NCBI RefSeq assembly: GCF_001314225.1
Contig: NZ_CP012697.1
Span: forward strand, 4,216,001-4,280,000
From: Microbacterium sp. No. 7
GTDB lineage: Bacteria; Actinomycetota; Actinomycetes; Actinomycetales; Microbacteriaceae
Direction: 5' to 3'
Length of the DNA stretch: 64,000 nt
This document shows, one piece after another, positions 56,802 to 64,000 of this stretch. The notes under the pieces were generated by a model, which did not search any database, was not told the origin of the DNA, and saw nothing but the letters and a program-made list of their open reading frames with translations. Numbering within the stretch: position 1 is the stretch's first letter; each line of letters opens with the position of its first letter. The position numbers and the translations under genes are program-made.

Positions 56802-57555
56802 CACACCCCCATGAATTTCGAGAACGACGCTTCGCTGAATTCAGCGATGGTCTTGAACGGCATTTCTTCGGCCTGAGCGGTCGGGTAGTGCACGAACGCA
56901 GACGGGTCTTTCACCCCCACTACTGCGAGGAGAGTGTTGATGAGTCGCGCGATGAGTCCCGCTTGTGTGTCCCACCCTTGGAGTTCGGGTGTTCCCCCAC
57001 GAATCGCGAACACCTGGGAATGCGGGTTCGTTTGAAGATTCCCGGTGAGGTAGATGACGTGGCGGGCAGATAGTGTTCCCGCCCACACGTCGTCGAGGTT
57101 GAGCCCGTAGAACTGGGCGAGGTCGGAGCGCAGCGCCCCGTGAGCGTCGAGTTCGTCGATCAGCTCACGGAGCTGCCCGATTCCCCCAGTTCGGCCTGGT
57201 ACTTCTGGAACAGGGCCATGAAGTGCTCCTCGGTCTTCCCCTCAGCCCATTCCGCATAGGCGTCCTTGTCGACGGCGATCCCTTCGGCCCATTCGTCGAT
57301 GGTGACGACGAAGTCGCGCAGCTTCTGCAGGCGTTCGATGTCGGCCGGGTTCGCGATGTCGAACTCCATCGGCCCGTCGTCGTCATCGGAGATGATGCCG
57401 TCCTTGACGGCGTTGAGCATGAGGTTCTCGAACGCGACGCGCTGACCGATGCGGAACTTGTGCGCGGGCCGCAACGCCGGGAGGTCGGCGAGAAGTGTCG
57501 CGGCGACTTCTTCGGCTTCGAGACGCGCGTCGATGTCTTCGGTGGGCTTGGGCAT
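56801..57555 (-). CDS. Tail assembly chaperone, frameshifted long form (gpGT-like)
   Basis: Predicted product of a -1 ribosomal frameshift at GGGGGAA (57181-57187 on the plus strand as TTCCCCC). Translation begins at 57555 in the short-form frame, slips after GGG-GAA and continues to the stop at 56801, giving about 251 residues. The downstream frame stays open from the slip: IGQLRELIDELDAHGALRSD, LAQFYGLNLDDVWAGTLSAR, YLTGNLQTNPHSQVFAIRGG. The fusion partner binds the tape measure in characterised phages. An independent start at GTG 57088 is possible but unsupported by a ribosome site. Confidence 0.8.
57160..57555 (-). CDS. Tail assembly chaperone, short form (gpG-like)
   Basis: 131 residues from ATG 57555 (GGAAGAGGT upstream), ending at 57160. 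Acidic, helical: PKPTEDIDARLEAEEVAATL, LMLNAVKDGIISDDDDG, DEWAEGIAVDKDAYAEWAEG. Length, acidity and position between the major tail and tape-measure genes are standard for gpG. The frameshift site lies close to its end, as expected. Confidence 0.85.
   Translation of the reverse strand: MPKPTEDIDARLEAEEVAATLLADLPALRPAHKFRIGQRVAFENLMLNAVKDGIISDDDDGPMEFDIANPADIERLQKLRDFVVTIDEWAEGIAVDKDAYAEWAEGKTEEHFMALFQKYQAELGESGSSVS
57181..57187 (-). other. Slippery heptamer for -1 frameshifting
   Basis: On the minus strand G-GGG-GAA in the gpG frame (codons CTG GGG GAA TCG). After a -1 slip the codons are GGG GGA ATC GGG CAG, opening the long frame to 56801. GGGGGAA-type sites are used by other actinophages for this gene pair. 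Confidence 0.8.
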
Positions 57556-57639
57556 GGCAGACCTCTTCCGTGCAGACCTGTGGGTGTTGTGGTGCCCCTG
57601 GGCGGGTCTGCGGTTCTGCACCCAGGGGCACCGGTCGGG

Positions 57640-58500
57640 TTAGCTGGAGGTGACGGTCACGGTGGGGTTCGTGCCGCCGGTGAGGGCGGTGGTACCGGGC
57701 GCGAGTGCGGCACCGGGCGAAGCGAACGTGACCGTGAATCCGCCGCCAGCGGCCGTGACGGTCGCGGTCGGGACGCTGGGCACCGCGTTGATGGCCGACT
57801 GGATAGCGGTGTTGTTCGCGTTGTGGGCGATGTCTGCGGTGGAGACACCGTTGACGAGGAGGCGGTAGTTGCCGCCCGTCGGGGTGCCGAGGAGGGTGAG
57901 TGTGTGGCTGGTGGACACGAGGCCGCTCTTGAAGATCTGGAACAGGCCGGGTCGCCCGTTGACCGGGGGGATCACACCGGGAGGGGCGGCGAGGATGCTG
58001 CCCGACAGCGGGAGTTCGAAGAAGTTCGCCGTGTCGACCGAGGGTGCGTCGCCGAGGCCGACGTCGTTGTTGGGGAGCCAGAAGCCGAGCTTCCCTGTGG
58101 CGTCCTGGAAGTACAGGAACAGTGCGGTCTGCACGGGTGCCGGGGATGCGACCGTGTAGCCGCCGGTGGTGGGGTCGACCTGGCCGTTGAACGCGAGCCG
58201 CAGGTTGTCGAGGTCGAACTGCAGGGCGGCGATCGTGACGCCCCAGGCGACGGACGATGCGACGGTGCGGACCGCGTCGGCGATGAACGTGTCGAGCGAT
58301 TCCCGCTCGCCACCTTCCTTGGTGAACGCGATGGTGTTCTGCTTGGACGTGTGGCCGAGGTTGCGCCACGCGCCGGGGCCATCGGCCATGAGGTTGAAAC
58401 CTGCGGGGCCGAGGGGGTTCGCCGGCGGGGGCGTGTTGACGGGGGCGAAGAACACGGTCCCGTTCCCCGGAATGATGAGCTTGGTCGAGTCAACAGACAC
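57640..58500 (-). CDS. Major tail (tube) protein with an added C-terminal domain
   Basis: 286 residues. The body (SVDSTKLIIPGNGTVFFAPV, then WGVTIAALQFDLDNLRLAFN) fits a siphovirus tail tube protein, located directly before the chaperone frames. From about residue 195 a second domain begins (SHTLTLLGTPTGGNYRLLV, NNTAIQSAINAVPSV, GGGFTVTFASPG). It resembles repeat domains on phage and actinobacterial surface proteins and probably decorates the tail exterior. It ends in a Thr/Val-rich TNPTVTVTSS. Confidence 0.82.
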   Translation of the reverse strand: MSVDSTKLIIPGNGTVFFAPVNTPPPANPLGPAGFNLMADGPGAWRNLGHTSKQNTIAFTKEGGERESLDTFIADAVRTVASSVAWGVTIAALQFDLDNLRLAFNGQVDPTTGGYTVASPAPVQTALFLYFQDATGKLGFWLPNNDVGLGDAPSVDTANFFELPLSGSILAAPPGVIPPVNGRPGLFQIFKSGLVSTSHTLTLLGTPTGGNYRLLVNGVSTADIAHNANNTAIQSAINAVPSVPTATVTAAGGGFTVTFASPGAALAPGTTALTGGTNPTVTVTSS

Positions 58501-58554
58501 GGTTCCTCCTGGTTGGGTTTCGCAGACCCACCCCGGGGCTGGGGTGCAGAAGGA

Positions 58555-58974
58555 TCAGAGTTCGCGGGCGGTGAGTTCCCACGACGCCCGCCACTGGGTG
58601 ACGAGCTTGTTGGTCATGTGGACGCCCGCGGTGACACGGGTGAAGGCGGAGTTTTCGTTGTCGATCGACGTGACCGCGCCGACGCCGGGAGCTGTGCCCG
58701 TGTCGAACGGGTGCTCCACCCATGCGTGGATGCTGTCGTAGATGTCCTGCACGAACGAGAAGGGCGTTTCACGGTGGTCGAGGAAGATGTTCACGTCGAG
58801 GGACACGGTGTATAGGCCGGGACCGTTGCGGTTCTGCGCGGCTTGTGACGAGTGGGTGATGAACGGGATGTGGTCGATCGTGTCGACGTCGAGGTCCGCG
58901 GCGACGCCCCCTGCGCCGTGCGTGTTCCCGACCGCGGTGAGGAGCGTTTGGAACAGGCGGGTGTGGTTCAGCAT
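58555..58974 (-). CDS. Tail terminator/completion protein
   Basis: 139 residues from ATG 58974, overlapping the previous stop. Sequence pattern MLNHTRLFQTLLTAVGNTH, then DHIPFITHSSQAAQNRN and YTVSLDVNIFLDHRETPFSF, ending WRASWELTAREL, is typical of small head-tail joining proteins upstream of the tail tube gene. Role inferred from gene order. Confidence 0.7.
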   Translation of the reverse strand: MLNHTRLFQTLLTAVGNTHGAGGVAADLDVDTIDHIPFITHSSQAAQNRNGPGLYTVSLDVNIFLDHRETPFSFVQDIYDSIHAWVEHPFDTGTAPGVGAVTSIDNENSAFTRVTAGVHMTNKLVTQWRASWELTAREL

Positions 58975-59318
58975 CAGGTGCTCGACATCCAGATCGCGGT
59001 GCGGAGGATGTGCCGACCGGGGACGTACTGCACGCGCCGGGAGTTCTTGAACCGGCGGATGTAGCCGAACTCCTGCGCCGCGGCGCCGGGGTCGTTGTTC
59101 ACGACGAGACGGTCGTCGACGCTGCGGCCGGTGCCGAACTGGCCGGGAACGGTGACGACGTCGAAGTTGTTGACGTACGCGCTGGTGTCGATGTAGCGGG
59201 CAGCGACCTGTTTCGCGTTCATCATGACCCGGGTAGCGCCGCGGTCCATGTCGGCGCTACGGCCGGCGATGCGCGCGGCGATCAGGTACGCGTTCTGGTT
59301 GACGTGCACGTCGGCCAT
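58974..59318 (-). CDS. Head-tail connector / DUF5403-like protein
   Basis: 114 residues from ATG 59318. Contains VHVNQNAYLIAARIAGRSAD near the start and GYIRRFKNSRRVQYVPGRHI near the end; the basic C-terminal segment fits the DUF5403 group found at this place in actinophages. Stop overlaps the next start. Role by position: neck or connector protein. Confidence 0.65.
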   Translation of the reverse strand: MADVHVNQNAYLIAARIAGRSADMDRGATRVMMNAKQVAARYIDTSAYVNNFDVVTVPGQFGTGRSVDDRLVVNNDPGAAAQEFGYIRRFKNSRRVQYVPGRHILRTAIWMSST

Positions 59319-59319
59319 G

Positions 59320-59667
59320 TCACGCCCCTTTCAACCACTTGAGGGTGATGCGGTAGTGGGAGGTGCGGCGGGACACGAAGTGGTGCTGCACGGGCCCGTT
59401 CGGCTCGTACCAGTTGTCTTCGATGCGGACGAGGGAGTGCACGTCGCCGGGCCATTCCTTGGAGCGCCAGATGACGAGTTCGATGATCTGCAGCCCGTAG
59501 GTGGTGTGTTCTTCGGCTTGCGCCCAGTCCCGCACGGGTTCTGCCATCCCGCGGACGGGGATGGGGTCGCCGATGTTGACGGGCACGCGGATGCCCTCGG
59601 GGTTGCGGGTCATCGTCCGCTGTTGGACGTATGCGGTGTGGGGTGCTTTGCGGGTGAGGAGGCTCAT
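59320..59667 (-). CDS. Head-tail joining protein
   Basis: 115 residues from ATG 59667, which overlaps the upstream stop (ATGA); a GTG at 59676 is an alternative. Beta-rich: IIELVIWRSKEWPGDVHSLV, then RTSHYRITLKWLKGA. Matches the small stopper-type proteins of siphoviruses in size and place. No named family assigned. Confidence 0.65.
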   Translation of the reverse strand: MSLLTRKAPHTAYVQQRTMTRNPEGIRVPVNIGDPIPVRGMAEPVRDWAQAEEHTTYGLQIIELVIWRSKEWPGDVHSLVRIEDNWYEPNGPVQHHFVSRRTSHYRITLKWLKGA

Positions 59668-60068
59668 GGGCGCCACCCGGGCCTGTGGCGTCCGATGGTG
59701 GCGGTCCCGACGATCCCTCCCCCGCCTTTCGGGTCGATGCCGGTGAGGTCGTGGATGTCTTCATCGGTGAACCAGATGGTTCCCGACGCGACCGCGGGGT
59801 TCAGTTCGTACCCGTACCCGCCCTCGTTCTCCTTCCGGTACCCCTCGGGGTTCGCGAACACGCGCGCGGCGATGCGCACAACGGTCGCTTCGTAGAGCCG
59901 ATCGGGGAGGGAACCGTTGTCCAGACGTGCCTTGACGAGCGACCCGAACCGTGTGGTGATCTTGTCGACGACTTCACCGAGCTTCCCTTCGAGGTACTCG
60001 TTGGTGAAGTCCTCGAGGTCGCCGTAGTAGTAGTGGGGGATCATCTCGACGGGCACGTCGGGCAGCAT
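59664..60068 (-). CDS. Head-tail adaptor (Gp15/Gp19/Gp42-like)
   Basis: 134 residues. Helical N-terminus (DFTNEYLEGKLGEVVDKITT, then RLYEATVVRIAARVFANPEGY) fits the Phage_Gp19/Gp15/Gp42 connector family, in which ANPEGY-like motifs recur. The Gly-rich C-terminus (DPKGGGGIVGTATIGRHR) is variable. Position first after the capsid genes supports an adaptor bound to the portal. Confidence 0.78.
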   Translation of the reverse strand: MLPDVPVEMIPHYYYGDLEDFTNEYLEGKLGEVVDKITTRFGSLVKARLDNGSLPDRLYEATVVRIAARVFANPEGYRKENEGGYGYELNPAVASGTIWFTDEDIHDLTGIDPKGGGGIVGTATIGRHRPGWRP

Positions 60069-60070
60069 GG

Positions 60071-60493
60071 TTACTCCTCGACGATCGCTTCGAGTTCTTC
60101 CTCGGTGAGGGTTTCGGCGTCCTCGTATCCGAGTTCCTTGGCCTTCTCGATGAGGTGGCTGTGGTCGGCGTCCGGTTCCTCAACGGTGGTGCGGGCGGCG
60201 CGGATCGCGGCCTTGAGGGTGTCCTTGTTGCCCTTCGGTGCGATACCGAGGTCCACGGCGATGGCCTTGAGTTCGTCGGCCTTCAGCGCGTCGAGGTCAT
60301 CCGCGGGAGTCTCGGCCGGCGCGGGAGGCGCTGGGGTGGGCTCGGCTGGTGCCGTGGGGAGGATGGTGGCGAACACGTCGGGGTTGGTGACGATGTCCGC
60401 GGCCCAGTCGGGGAGTTCGTCGCCGGGGGCGAAGGTGACGAGCTCGACGTCGCGGAGGACGTGCACGTACTTCTTCAGGATGCGCTTGCTCAT
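60071..60493 (-). CDS. SAP/LEM-like domain protein of the head module
   Basis: 140 residues from ATG 60493. The N-terminus reads KRILKKYVHVLRDVELVTFA and a Pro/Ala linker follows (TAPAEPTPAPPAPAETP). Two SAP/HeH-like helical units come next: LKADELKAIAVDLGIAPKGN and HLIEKAKELGYEDAETLTEE. Such small DNA- or protein-binding domains occur in genes following the capsid gene in many actinophages. Function unproven. Confidence 0.65.
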   Translation of the reverse strand: MSKRILKKYVHVLRDVELVTFAPGDELPDWAADIVTNPDVFATILPTAPAEPTPAPPAPAETPADDLDALKADELKAIAVDLGIAPKGNKDTLKAAIRAARTTVEEPDADHSHLIEKAKELGYEDAETLTEEELEAIVEE

Positions 60494-60554
60494 GGTGGTG
60501 ACCTTCCGGTTCGGGGCCCCGGGCACCCTGTTGTGGGTGCCCGGGGCGTGCGTG

Positions 60555-61553
60555 TCAGTACGCGTCGAGGACGGCCGTGTTGTCCGGAGCGGACGCGACG
60601 GGCAGGAGGATGCCGGAGACGAGCACGTCGTACCCGGTGGGGTCGTCCGACGGGATCGCGCCAGCGAACAGGCCGGGCGCTTCGGATGCGGAGATGCCGT
60701 TCTCCGAAGCGATCGCCTCCGCGGTGACCCCAACTTCGGTGGTGCCGACGGACGGACCGGAGACGAGGATGACCTTGTCCGCGGGGAACAGTGGCACCTC
60801 AACGCCAGCCGTGTTGACGACCGTCTCCTCGTTGACCTCGATGCGGCCGAAGCCCTCCGAGGTCAGGAACGACATCACATCCTCAGCGGAGACCCGCGAA
60901 GGCAGGTCGCTGCCGCGTCCGATGATCATCTTCATCAGGTCGGCGTTGCGCTGCAGGTAGCCGAGCGTGACGCGCGACAGGATCGTCGACGACACGCTCT
61001 TGCCGAGCACGAGACGGAGCGCCTCGAGGTCGGTGAGCGGGGTGGACGTCGCCGTGTTCGACCAGACGGTCGCGGCGTTGGCGGTGAGGCCAGGCTTGCG
61101 TCCGAAGTCGATCTCGACGGCGAGCTTCCGCTCATTGATGTTCACCTTGCCGGTGACGATCGCTTCCGCCTGGGCGAGGACGAGGCGCTGCGCGACCGAG
61201 ACCGCGTTCGCCTCGGCGTAGTCGTCGAACTTCGCGCCGATCGCGTCGTTCTGCCCGTAGAGCTTGAGCTGCGTGTACTCGTCCACGTGCAGTCGGATCG
61301 ACATCGGCGGGAGCTTGCCGGACTTGCGGGAGCCGACGCCGAGGGTGTTGACCATCGACTCGGTGTTGAACGACCGGAACTTCGCGGCGGGCGGCAGGGG
61401 CGCCGATCCGGCCTGGAAGTCGTAGTCGAGGGTGAAGTTCTCCTTCGTCGGAAGGAGCGTGTTGGTGCGGAACCCCTCCAGGGTCGCGTCGAACGCGCCG
61501 CGGGCGACTCCGGTGAGCTGCACCGGGGTGCGGAAGTTCTTCGTGAACGGCAT
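60555..61553 (-). CDS. Major capsid protein (family E type)
   Basis: 332 residues. The sequence has MPFTKNFRTPVQLTGVARGA at the start, SMRLHV-like IRLHVDEYTQLKLYGQND, and ALRLVLGKSVSSTILSRVTL in the centre. It ends with a DPTGYDVLVSGILLPVASAP stretch. The pattern matches major capsid protein E, with an HK97-related fold. It assembles the icosahedral shell. Gene order (scaffold and decoration protein before it, adaptor after it) agrees. Confidence 0.88.
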   Translation of the reverse strand: MPFTKNFRTPVQLTGVARGAFDATLEGFRTNTLLPTKENFTLDYDFQAGSAPLPPAAKFRSFNTESMVNTLGVGSRKSGKLPPMSIRLHVDEYTQLKLYGQNDAIGAKFDDYAEANAVSVAQRLVLAQAEAIVTGKVNINERKLAVEIDFGRKPGLTANAATVWSNTATSTPLTDLEALRLVLGKSVSSTILSRVTLGYLQRNADLMKMIIGRGSDLPSRVSAEDVMSFLTSEGFGRIEVNEETVVNTAGVEVPLFPADKVILVSGPSVGTTEVGVTAEAIASENGISASEAPGLFAGAIPSDDPTGYDVLVSGILLPVASAPDNTAVLDAY

Positions 61554-61556
61554 GGG

Positions 61557-61997
61557 TCAGTCCTCCACGTAGATGAACGAGCCCGTGACGGCCTCAGCGT
61601 TGCCGAGCGTGGTCCGCTGCCCTGCGATGGGCAGGAGGGACGGCTTGACGATGCCGTGGACGAGGAGGGCGAAGAACGGGTCGGCGGTCGCCGGTGCGTC
61701 TCCGAGGGGCACGCCGGCGTCATCGTTGATGAAGCCGGCGAGCTTCCGGCGGGGGTCGCCGGTCGTGCCTGCAGCGGCGTCGTACGGGCCGTACATGCCG
61801 TTCGCGAGGATCGCGACAGCGACACCCGAGGGGATGATGTTGTCGGTGGCGCCGCCGATGTTGTAGTGGGTTCCGGCGGTGAATGCCGAGGAGTCGAGCT
61901 GGCCGGGTCGGGCGGCATCCTGTCCGTGCTTTCCAGCACGCCACCGGGTGTCGACCTTCTCACCGACGACGCTCGTCTTGACCTTGAGGTCAGTCAT
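61557..61997 (-). CDS. Head decoration protein (lambda gpD-like)
   Basis: 146 residues from ATG 61997 (AAAGGCG upstream). The central segment PSGVAVAILANGMYGPYDAA, then GTTGDPRRKLAGFINDDAGV matches the head-decoration family, which has a G-x-V-x-A pattern near residue 60 and a short beta core. It would stabilise the shell. Three bases separate it from the capsid gene. Confidence 0.8.
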   Translation of the reverse strand: MTDLKVKTSVVGEKVDTRWRAGKHGQDAARPGQLDSSAFTAGTHYNIGGATDNIIPSGVAVAILANGMYGPYDAAAGTTGDPRRKLAGFINDDAGVPLGDAPATADPFFALLVHGIVKPSLLPIAGQRTTLGNAEAVTGSFIYVED

Positions 61998-62019
61998 GGG
62001 TTCGCCTTTCTGCGAGTGG

Positions 62020-62745
62020 TTACTTGTTGGCGGTTCGGCGTTCGTAGGCCTGCTTGCGGTACTGGCCGACCGAACCGGCCGACCCTGGTGCAGGCATCTG
62101 CTCACGCCCGAGCGACTGGTACAGCGGATCGCCGCCCTGGTCGCTGTCGTTCCCGCCCACCGGAGCGATGGACTGCGCGAACGTCTGGATGGCTTCGGCG
62201 TCCAGATCGCCCTTGTCGTCGAGGAACTTGGTCACGTCGACGAACTTGAGTGCCCCACGGACACGTTCGACCGCGTCGTTGGGGGTTTCGCCGGATGCTC
62301 GGGTGAGTCCGACGATCTGGCCCTCGATCGCGGGGGTCAGATACTTGGTGCGGGCTTCGGCCTGACCGGCCTGCTTGCCTTCGGTGCGTGCGTCCTCGAT
62401 CGCCTTCTGCGCGTCGTCGAGGTTGCTGCGACGTGCCTGCTCCTGCTGCGCGAGGGTCGCCGCGACGTCGTCACGGGAGCCGAGCTTCGCCCACTCCCCG
62501 TTCTCACGGGCGACGGTGTCGGCACGGTGCTGCTGCTTCTTCGCCTCGTACCGCCAGTACGCTTCGCGTTCGGCGGGTTCCATGTCGTCCTTCTTCGTTC
62601 CGCGGGGGAACCCACGCTTGGCTTTGAAGTCGGTGTCGTTGAGGTCCGCGTCTCCGGGCAGGTACTCGTCGGGGTTGGCGACGATTCCGCCGCCTTCGGT
62701 TCCCGTTCCGTTGAGCACGATGAACGGGGGGATGCGCTTGCGCAT
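62020..62745 (-). CDS. Capsid scaffolding protein
   Basis: 241 residues. Charged helical protein: KKDDMEPAEREAYWRYEAKK, LAQQEQARRSNLDDAQKAIE, then a C-terminal region with DVTKFLDDKGDLDAEAIQTF. The tail ends AYERRTANK, basic as in scaffolds. No protease domain. Located between the MuF-like head gene and the decoration gene, the standard scaffold position. Confidence 0.8.
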   Translation of the reverse strand: MRKRIPPFIVLNGTGTEGGGIVANPDEYLPGDADLNDTDFKAKRGFPRGTKKDDMEPAEREAYWRYEAKKQQHRADTVARENGEWAKLGSRDDVAATLAQQEQARRSNLDDAQKAIEDARTEGKQAGQAEARTKYLTPAIEGQIVGLTRASGETPNDAVERVRGALKFVDVTKFLDDKGDLDAEAIQTFAQSIAPVGGNDSDQGGDPLYQSLGREQMPAPGSAGSVGQYRKQAYERRTANK

Positions 62746-62819
62746 GCGTTGTTGCCTCCATATCGGAATGCGTGCCCTCCCCCTGATCGGGTGGAGGCAA
62801 CCCGCATGTCGCGGGAAGT

Positions 62820-63860
62820 TCAGTAGCGTGAGGCGCGGGCGATGAGGTTCCGGTGGAACTGGATGGCCTCGTCGATGTCACGCACCGGGGTTTCACGGCC
62901 GCTGCCGGTGAGGTCGATGAGGTTCGTTCCGCGTCGCCGGGCGTCCTCGAGAATCTCGATGGACCGTTCGGACGTGTCACGCATCTGCGCCCAGTTGATG
63001 GCGTTGCTGGCCTTCGTGGGCTTGCTGTATCCCGTGAACACCCGGCGGGAGGACTGCCGGTTCACCTCGGCGACGTCCTTGTAGTGGTGGCCCTTCTGCA
63101 CAAGGATCGGGCCGAGCTCGCCGTGTTCGACGGTGCGGATGCTGATGCGCTTGAGGTCTTCCGCGTAGTTCGACCCGGCGGCTTCGTAGAGCTTGTCGAG
63201 GTCTTCCCTATTGAGCCGGAGACCCGGATCGTTCGATGCGGTCAGCGGCGCGACCGTGCACTTGCAACGATCGTGAAGGTCCAACAGGTCATCACGGGTG
63301 TAGAACCGGCTGGACGCGACGATGCAGAGCCCGCATGTGCCGGTCTTCGACAGCTCGGGATGAATGACCCGCCGGTATCCGATGACTTTCTCCGCCGGTG
63401 TCGCGTCGATCACTCGCTGTTGTTCGTCGCGTGCCGCGGCGGCGAGGTCCGCTTCAACGATCTGCTCGATACGTTCGGTGATCGTCTTCGTTGCGTCGGT
63501 GCTTTCGAGCGCTTTTCGGAGTTCATGCTCAACCTGCCGTGCGGGCCGCTTGTACACCTCGACGATGGGTGTCCCGGACCTCGCGTACATGTTCTCGAAC
63601 GCGGAAGGCGAGGGTTCGACATCGATCGCGTTGAGCATCTGGACCATGTACGCGCGGGCGAGGAGGCGAGCTTGCTCGGTCGCGACGTCCACGTACACGG
63701 CGGACTGCGCGGCACGTGCGTTGATCATGTCGGGTCGCCCGAACCATCGGAACGGCACCCACAAGCCAACGAGGATGCGAATCAGGCTGGTGACGAGCGA
63801 TGCGTGCTGTTCCGCGTAGGTCTCGACGACGCGCCGCACCTGCTGGTCAGTCGCCGCCAC
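62820..63860 (-). CDS. MuF-like minor head protein
   Basis: 346 residues from GTG 63860, overlapping the portal stop. A zinc-like CGLCIVASSRFYTRDDLLDL motif followed by HDRCKCTVAPLT near residue 200 is the MuF/VG15 signature (CxxC then H-D-x-C-x-C). N-terminal half helical (YAEQHASLVTSLIRILVGLW). Acts in head assembly and may enter the cell with the DNA. C-terminus ends NLIARASRY. No toxin domain is fused. Confidence 0.85.
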   Translation of the reverse strand: MAATDQQVRRVVETYAEQHASLVTSLIRILVGLWVPFRWFGRPDMINARAAQSAVYVDVATEQARLLARAYMVQMLNAIDVEPSPSAFENMYARSGTPIVEVYKRPARQVEHELRKALESTDATKTITERIEQIVEADLAAAARDEQQRVIDATPAEKVIGYRRVIHPELSKTGTCGLCIVASSRFYTRDDLLDLHDRCKCTVAPLTASNDPGLRLNREDLDKLYEAAGSNYAEDLKRISIRTVEHGELGPILVQKGHHYKDVAEVNRQSSRRVFTGYSKPTKASNAINWAQMRDTSERSIEILEDARRRGTNLIDLTGSGRETPVRDIDEAIQFHRNLIARASRY

Positions 63861-64000
63861 CGGCCTGTCCTGCCTGTCCGAGGGACGTCACGAACGCTTC
63901 CGCGAGACGGTCCTGCGCGGCCTGACGCATCTGCGCCGGCGTCATCTCGAACACTTCCTCGTCGATGAAAGCCTGCGTCGCCCCACCGGTCTTGAACTTC
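63847..64000 (-). CDS. Portal protein, C-terminal end (partial)
   Basis: The frame runs in from the window edge and stops at 63847. The visible 50 residues (KFKTGGATQAFIDEEVFEMT, then QAAQDRLAEAFVTSLGQAGQ) are a helical tail. Portal identity is inferred from its position before the MuF-like gene, with which it overlaps by 14 bp. Confidence 0.65.
   Translation of the reverse strand, partial: KFKTGGATQAFIDEEVFEMTPAQMRQAAQDRLAEAFVTSLGQAGQAGGGD

Larger units (their letters stand above)
37120..64000. mobile_element. Siphovirus-type prophage, left part
   Basis: From just after tRNA-Phe to the window edge, the genes are phage-like: head, tail and lysis genes run leftward on the minus strand in canonical order, and an accessory segment runs rightward at 37.3-42.1 kb. 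Head-to-tail order (portal, MuF, scaffold, decoration, capsid, connectors, tail tube, chaperones, tape measure, tip, endolysin) identifies a long-tailed phage of a Gram-positive host. At least 26.9 kb is present. No structural gene is broken, so it may be intact. Integrase, repressor, replication genes and the other att site are not in view. The exact left junction is not provable here. Confidence 0.9.

Noticed and set aside
56801..57088. Independent 95-residue gene starting at GTG 57088
   Set aside because: No ribosome site, and the frame is open further upstream to a GGGGGAA slip site, so it is better read as the second half of the frameshifted chaperone.

Overview
The window is high-GC DNA from an actinobacterium. 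Its gene content and order (ftsH-folE-folP / folB-folK-DUF3180-PH-domain genes, ClpC, IS21, many short intergenic palindromes) suggest the Microbacteriaceae, probably Microbacterium. That genus call rests on recognition of gene order and repeat style, not on a search. Positions 1-37,119 are chromosome. From about 37,120 to the right edge (64,000) lies an incomplete siphovirus-type prophage next to a tRNA-Phe gene.

Chromosome, left to right: the 5' part of an AGE-family sugar isomerase with a Gfo/Idh oxidoreductase; a glycerol module (glpK, glpD and a divergent SorC-type regulator); a 750-bp repeat cluster; a beta-lactamase-fold hydrolase and a zinc metallopeptidase; clpC; a three-gene unit of two membrane proteins and a Cro-like regulator whose predicted operator overlaps the -10 box; an AbiEi/DUF559-type gene split by an IS21-family element with a readable 5-bp target duplication; a duplicated-domain lipoprotein, cardiolipin synthase and lysS; then a folate/housekeeping run (DUF2520, two bPH2 proteins, DUF3180, folK, folB, a PhD/VapC-like toxin-antitoxin pair on the opposite strand, folP, folE, ftsH, hpt, DUF937, tilS), ppa, an M23 peptidase and tRNA-Glu, tRNA-Asp and tRNA-Phe.

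Prophage: late genes are on the minus strand. From 64,000 downward they are portal (partial), MuF-like head protein, scaffold, decoration protein, major capsid, head-tail connectors, tail terminator, major tail protein, two tail-assembly-chaperone frames joined by a predicted -1 frameshift, tape measure, several tail-tip proteins, a two-domain endolysin, two membrane proteins and a terminal tail protein. At the tRNA-Phe end, convergent with the late operon, are small accessory ('moron') genes on the plus strand. They have their own promoter, carrying a palindrome between -35 and -10, and terminators on both sides. This segment also holds an SRAP (HMCES/YedK) gene and two tandem copies of a stem-loop with the layout of a type I-E CRISPR repeat. 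No integrase, repressor or replication genes are visible; they are expected beyond 64,000.

Three things stand out. First, seven roughly 60-bp intergenic palindromes change their arms together, so pairing is preserved. Second, the pair of CRISPR-repeat-like hairpins in the prophage could be RNA anti-CRISPR (Racr-type) elements. Third, the accessory prophage operon as a whole consists of genes without clear function.
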